This document shows positions 6,482 to 9,299 of a stretch of 9,299 nt of DNA, one piece after another. Origin of the DNA: CAZTKP01 sp964614215 (GTDB lineage Bacteria > UBP6 > UBA1177). The notes under the pieces were generated by a model. It was not told the origin of the DNA and did no database searches. It worked only from the letters and a program-made list of their open reading frames with translations. A program made the translations under genes and the position numbers. The stretch spans positions 1-9,299 of the forward strand of contig CAZTKP010000108.1 in assembly GCA_964614215.1 (NCBI GenBank), in the 5' to 3' direction. Within the stretch, counting starts at the first letter, position 1; each line of letters opens with the position of its first letter.

Positions 6482-6501
6482 TTTAGCTAGTGTTGGCTAA
6501 A
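6482..6501 (+). repeat. Short inverted repeat at the predicted transcription start
   Basis: TTTAGC (6482-6487) and GCTAAA (6496-6501) are perfect complements around an 8-nt loop. They lie immediately after the -10 box and so span the expected start point. It could be an operator half-site pair or a 5'-leader hairpin. With only 6-bp arms, chance is a real alternative. The ribosome site that follows is weak (TAGG, about 9 nt from ATG). Confidence 0.35.
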
Positions 6502-6518
6502 CCAGTAGGTAAAGAAAA

Positions 6519-8219
6519 ATGAAAAAGTTAATTATTTTACTAAGTTTTATTGTAATTTCCTTTGTGGGATGCGGTCCTGAGGACACAACTGAACAAAGCG
6601 AATATTACTGCGCAAGTAATGACGACTGTGCTTTTCCATATGAATGTAACCTTGAGATAAATCGCTGCTATGACCCGAAGACCGGTGAAATTATTGACGA
6701 CCCTGATGAAGGAGATACCGGAGACACAGGAAACACCGGAAACACAGGAGATTCAGGAAATACAGGAAACACAGGAGATTCAGGAAATACCGGAACAGAT
6801 CCTTACAAAGATGATCCCTGCTATGAAAGAGACAAAGACGCTGATAACGACGGATACAATAACAGCATGGAATGTCCGATGTTCCCATGCAGAGACAGTG
6901 ATGCAGACGGAACCCCGGACTGCCTTGATAAGGATTCCGATGAAGACGGAGTTGCTGATGCAGTAGAGAAAGAGAACGGATCAAACCCCTACAATCCTGA
7001 CACTGATAGCGATGGTCTGACAGATTTTCAGGAAACTCAGTATGGAACTGATCCCACAAAAAAAGACTCTGACGGTGACGGATACGACGACCTCGCAGAA
7101 ATAGCCTACGGAACAGACCCTCTCAGCTCTTCAGATACAATTCCTGAAGATGTTTTCTATGTAATTCTTCCATATAAACCACAACTTGAGCTTACTGAAA
7201 CTCTGAATTTTCAGACAGATATTCAGCAGGCGGACATTGCGATCCTTGTCGATCTGTCAGGATCTATGGACGGAGAACATAACAACCTTAAACAGGGCAT
7301 CAACAACGTTATCATCAATGGCGTTAAGAACCAAATCCCCAACACAGGTTTCGGTCTGGTCAAGTTCGGAACTCTTCAGGATATGCCATATTTCATTCAG
7401 CAGAACATAACTACTGACATCACAGAGATCCAGAACGCAGTTAACACTATTTCCGACTGCGGAGGCTCCGACGAGTATCACACTCTTGCTCTATGGAGAA
7501 CAGCAAACGGTCTTCCATACAACGCTAATGTCGATGGATATAATCTCGGCATTATCGGCAGTGCCTGTCCGGGAGAAACTTACGGCGGAATGTGTTTCAG
7601 GCCTGGTTCTCTACCGATCTTTATTATGGCAAGTGACGAAGCATTCACGGACGATGATTACAGTTCAAGCGGTGATCCTGTAATTCATAAACCGGAGGCA
7701 ATTGCCGCAATGAATGCGATCAATGCGAAGTTCATTGGAATCGATTCAGGAAGCTCGACAGATGATTTTAATACTGTCTCTGAAGGAACAGGGTCTAAGG
7801 ATGGCTCAGGTGCATATTTCAACTATAAAATAAGCAGCGACGGAAGCGGCATGAGCGATCAGATAGTTCTGGCAGTTCTTGATCTTGTACAGCATGTTCA
7901 GATAAATGTGTCAACAAGAAAAGAGCACGTTGACGGAAGCTGCGACGGCCATGATTCTATTGATTTCATTAAAACTATCACTCCGGTTGAGGCTATTCCG
8001 CCTGAAAATGTAGGCTCTATTGATCCCACTACTTTTATTGACGTACTTCCGGGAACTCAGGTCGTTTTTGATGTGGTTTTTGAGAATTCCTTCTGTCAGC
8101 CGGCTAAGGACCAGACTCCGATCTTTAAGGCCAGGATCGATGTTTACGGTGACGAGACGACGCTTCTTGACTCAAGAGATGTTCTTATAATTGTTCCATC
8201 GGGAATAATGGAGAAGTAG
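6519..8219 (+). CDS. Surface lipoprotein with Gly-Asx-Thr linker, calcium-binding repeats and VWA domain
   Basis: The 566-residue protein starts with a type II signal peptide: MKK, a hydrophobic core, and lipobox F15-V-G-C18, so it should be lipid-anchored. Next is a Cys knot-like segment with C31, C37, C43 and C50, then a Gly-(Asp/Asn)-(Thr/Ser) linker at 65-92. From 104 to about 205 are Asp-rich thrombospondin type 3-like loops (D-K-D-A-D-N-D-G, D-S-D-E-D-G, D-T-D-S-D-G, D-S-D-G-D-G), with the E..YGTDP spacing between the last ones; these bind calcium. A von Willebrand A domain spans about 238-460, with MIDAS D245-L-S-G-S249 and a probable third-site Asp at 373 (M-A-S-D). A beta domain of about 100 residues ends the protein. 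It should mediate metal-dependent adhesion or ligand binding at the cell surface; the ligand is unknown. Its stop abuts the stop of the convergent membrane-protein gene. Confidence 0.88.
   Translation: MKKLIILLSFIVISFVGCGPEDTTEQSEYYCASNDDCAFPYECNLEINRCYDPKTGEIIDDPDEGDTGDTGNTGNTGDSGNTGNTGDSGNTGTDPYKDDPCYERDKDADNDGYNNSMECPMFPCRDSDADGTPDCLDKDSDEDGVADAVEKENGSNPYNPDTDSDGLTDFQETQYGTDPTKKDSDGDGYDDLAEIAYGTDPLSSSDTIPEDVFYVILPYKPQLELTETLNFQTDIQQADIAILVDLSGSMDGEHNNLKQGINNVIINGVKNQIPNTGFGLVKFGTLQDMPYFIQQNITTDITEIQNAVNTISDCGGSDEYHTLALWRTANGLPYNANVDGYNLGIIGSACPGETYGGMCFRPGSLPIFIMASDEAFTDDDYSSSGDPVIHKPEAIAAMNAINAKFIGIDSGSSTDDFNTVSEGTGSKDGSGAYFNYKISSDGSGMSDQIVLAVLDLVQHVQINVSTRKEHVDGSCDGHDSIDFIKTITPVEAIPPENVGSIDPTTFIDVLPGTQVVFDVVFENSFCQPAKDQTPIFKARIDVYGDETTLLDSRDVLIIVPSGIMEK
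6711..6794 (+). repeat. 9-nt minisatellite encoding the Gly-Asx-Thr/Ser linker
   Basis: Nine-base units of the form GGA-(AAC/GAT)-(ACA/TCA) run in frame for about nine copies. Within them a 26-nt sequence at 6738-6763 recurs exactly at 6765-6790 (27-nt period), pointing to a recent duplication of three units. Units of 9 nt keep the frame when they are gained or lost, so linker length can vary between strains. Confidence 0.85.
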
Positions 8220-9299
8220 TTACATTCCTATTCCTATCATCTGAGGATTCACAAGCAGAACAATTCCAAGAAGGATCATGATAAATCCTCCGATAAATTT
8301 AATTCTCTGAACTGTCTTTTCAGAGATAGCCTTTCCTCTGAACGTATAGCCGAAAATACCGATGATAACTACAAGCGGAATAACGTAACACAGGTTATAG
8401 ATCGCTATCCAGAAATAGTAGAAAAATGTTCCGTTCGCTATTTCCATTCCCGAAAGAATACTCGTGTAGACGATTGGAAATCCCGCAGTGCACGGAAGCT
8501 CAATAAGTGAAGCAAAGAAGGCCAGAACGATCGATGAGATAATGAGCATCGGCATTGTTCCGTTCTTTATCGTCTCCTTCATATCACGGGCCTTTTTCTG
8601 AAGAAAGCTGGCACCCTTGTCCGAAGTTGTGAGAGAAACCCCCTGCTTAAAGAAAAACAGTTCCTTACAGTTAATAAAACCTGCGACAAGAGCAATAACG
8701 GCAATTGAAATTCTCAGAGGATCTATGAATCCTATATACTTGAAAATATTGAGCCATGCGGCCATAAAAAGAAAGTAGATCACATAGACTACGGCAACAA
8801 AAGTGTATCCTACAGTGTAGATTCTGAGCCTTGAATGGGAAACAGAGACCATGAGTGCAAGCAGAAAGGTCAGAACGAACATATTGCACGGATTAAAGCC
8901 GTCGACAACTGCTATCATAAATGTAAAGACAGGCAAAGGAAGAGTGTAGCCCATTTCCTTTAAAAATTCAGGGGAAACGATCTTTGCAACGGCAAAAAAT
9001 CCTGCAAGAAAAGCAATGGAAAGACCCACAACTATCAAGTTTTTCTGTTTTTCAGTAAAACCCGGCAGATTACCGCTTTTTCTAAGATTATGCCTGTCAA
9101 TGAGATAAAATATCATCAGGACGATTCCAAGGATAAGAGCTGCGATCCCGAAAGGATTAAAGACGTTATCCTCTTTGATAACGACCTGTTTTCCCTGCAT
9201 TATATCAGTAAGACCTTTGGGCGGTTTAACAAACTTACTTTTTGCTTTTCTCCAGAAGAACTTCCACCCATCTATCTGGACTGCATTATCAAAAGCTAT
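8220..9299 (-). CDS. CcdA/DsbD-like polytopic membrane protein (5' end outside window)
   Basis: An internal ATG at 9198-9200 would give 326 residues, but the frame continues without a stop through all 33 codons to the window edge. That upstream part encodes a protein-like stretch (including DGWKFFWRKAKSKVFKPPKG) with no Met, and no good ribosome site precedes 9200. The gene is therefore probably 5'-truncated by the window. Numbering from the ATG at 9200, about eight hydrophobic segments are visible (roughly 16-36, 54-74, 88-118, 125-150, 161-178, 215-236, 256-283, 300-320). Two Cys-Pro-type motifs, D100-G-F-N-P-C105 and E234-L-P-C237, sit at the start and end of membrane helices. This is the arrangement of the redox pair in CcdA/DsbD proteins, which pass electrons from cytoplasmic thioredoxin across the membrane. 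The exact partner and role are unknown. It is convergent with the lipoprotein gene, with no gap. Confidence 0.75.
   Translation of the reverse strand: MAFDNAVQIDGWKFFWRKAKSKFVKPPKGLTDIMQGKQVVIKEDNVFNPFGIAALILGIVLMIFYLIDRHNLRKSGNLPGFTEKQKNLIVVGLSIAFLAGFFAVAKIVSPEFLKEMGYTLPLPVFTFMIAVVDGFNPCNMFVLTFLLALMVSVSHSRLRIYTVGYTFVAVVYVIYFLFMAAWLNIFKYIGFIDPLRISIAVIALVAGFINCKELFFFKQGVSLTTSDKGASFLQKKARDMKETIKNGTMPMLIISSIVLAFFASLIELPCTAGFPIVYTSILSGMEIANGTFFYYFWIAIYNLCYVIPLVVIIGIFGYTFRGKAISEKTVQRIKFIGGFIMILLGIVLLVNPQMIGIGM

Noticed and set aside
6670..6966. Plus-strand open frame with Gln-Glu-Thr repeats within the lipoprotein gene
   Set aside because: It is the +1 shadow of the Gly-Asx-Thr minisatellite; the main frame has a lipobox and VWA domain.
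6691..7059. Minus-strand open frame rich in Leu, Cys and Arg opposite the lipoprotein repeats
   Set aside because: Its composition is an artefact of reading the 9-nt repeat and Asp codons on the other strand.

Overview
The window is a moderately AT-rich chromosomal segment (roughly 40% GC by eye) from a Gram-negative-type bacterium. Evidence for this is a lipobox lipoprotein, periplasmic proteins of the VirB5/TrbJ and transglycosylase type, strong GGAGG ribosome sites and sigma70-like promoters. The lipoprotein combines a Cys-spaced N-terminus, a Gly-Asx-Thr linker, thrombospondin-3-like calcium loops and a VWA domain. That architecture is familiar from deltaproteobacterial/myxobacterial-like genomes, so such a lineage is my guess; no rRNA or other marker fixes it. 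I see no rRNA, tRNA, CRISPR array or transposase gene, and no gene-free stretch over 300 bases.

Layout. (1) 1-488, plus: 3' part of an unrecognised, probably beta-rich protein. (2) 491-2393, minus: a leftward group consisting of a secreted VirB5/TrbJ-like coiled-coil protein, a secreted SLT-type lytic transglycosylase overlapping it by ATGA, and, after a 160-bp repeat-like spacer, a small CxxC thioredoxin-fold protein. (3) 2394-2518: divergent promoter region with a recognisable promoter on each strand. (4) 2519-6419, plus: a YqeY-family protein and a 1146-residue cytoplasmic GH13 (alpha-amylase superfamily) protein with large extra N- and C-terminal regions, probably one operon. (5) 6519-8219, plus: the VWA/calcium-repeat lipoprotein with its own promoter. 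(6) 8220-9299, minus: a polytopic CcdA/DsbD-like membrane protein whose frame stays open to the window edge.

How the genes relate. The two minus-strand secreted proteins recall the VirB1/VirB5 pairing of type IV secretion systems, but no ATPase, VirB8-10 or relaxase is present, so this is an orphan pair or the edge of a locus. The GH13 protein has no signal peptide and presumably acts on intracellular glycogen or maltodextrin. The CxxC thioredoxin-like protein and the CcdA/DsbD-like protein are both thiol-redox candidates, but lie far apart in different transcription units. Two convergent gene pairs (488/491 and 8219/8220) have virtually no intergenic space.

The items most worth a second look are the 160-bp REP/MITE-like spacer, the orphan TrbJ-like/transglycosylase pair, the GH13 protein with the usual region IV His replaced by Pro, and the repeat-linker lipoprotein.
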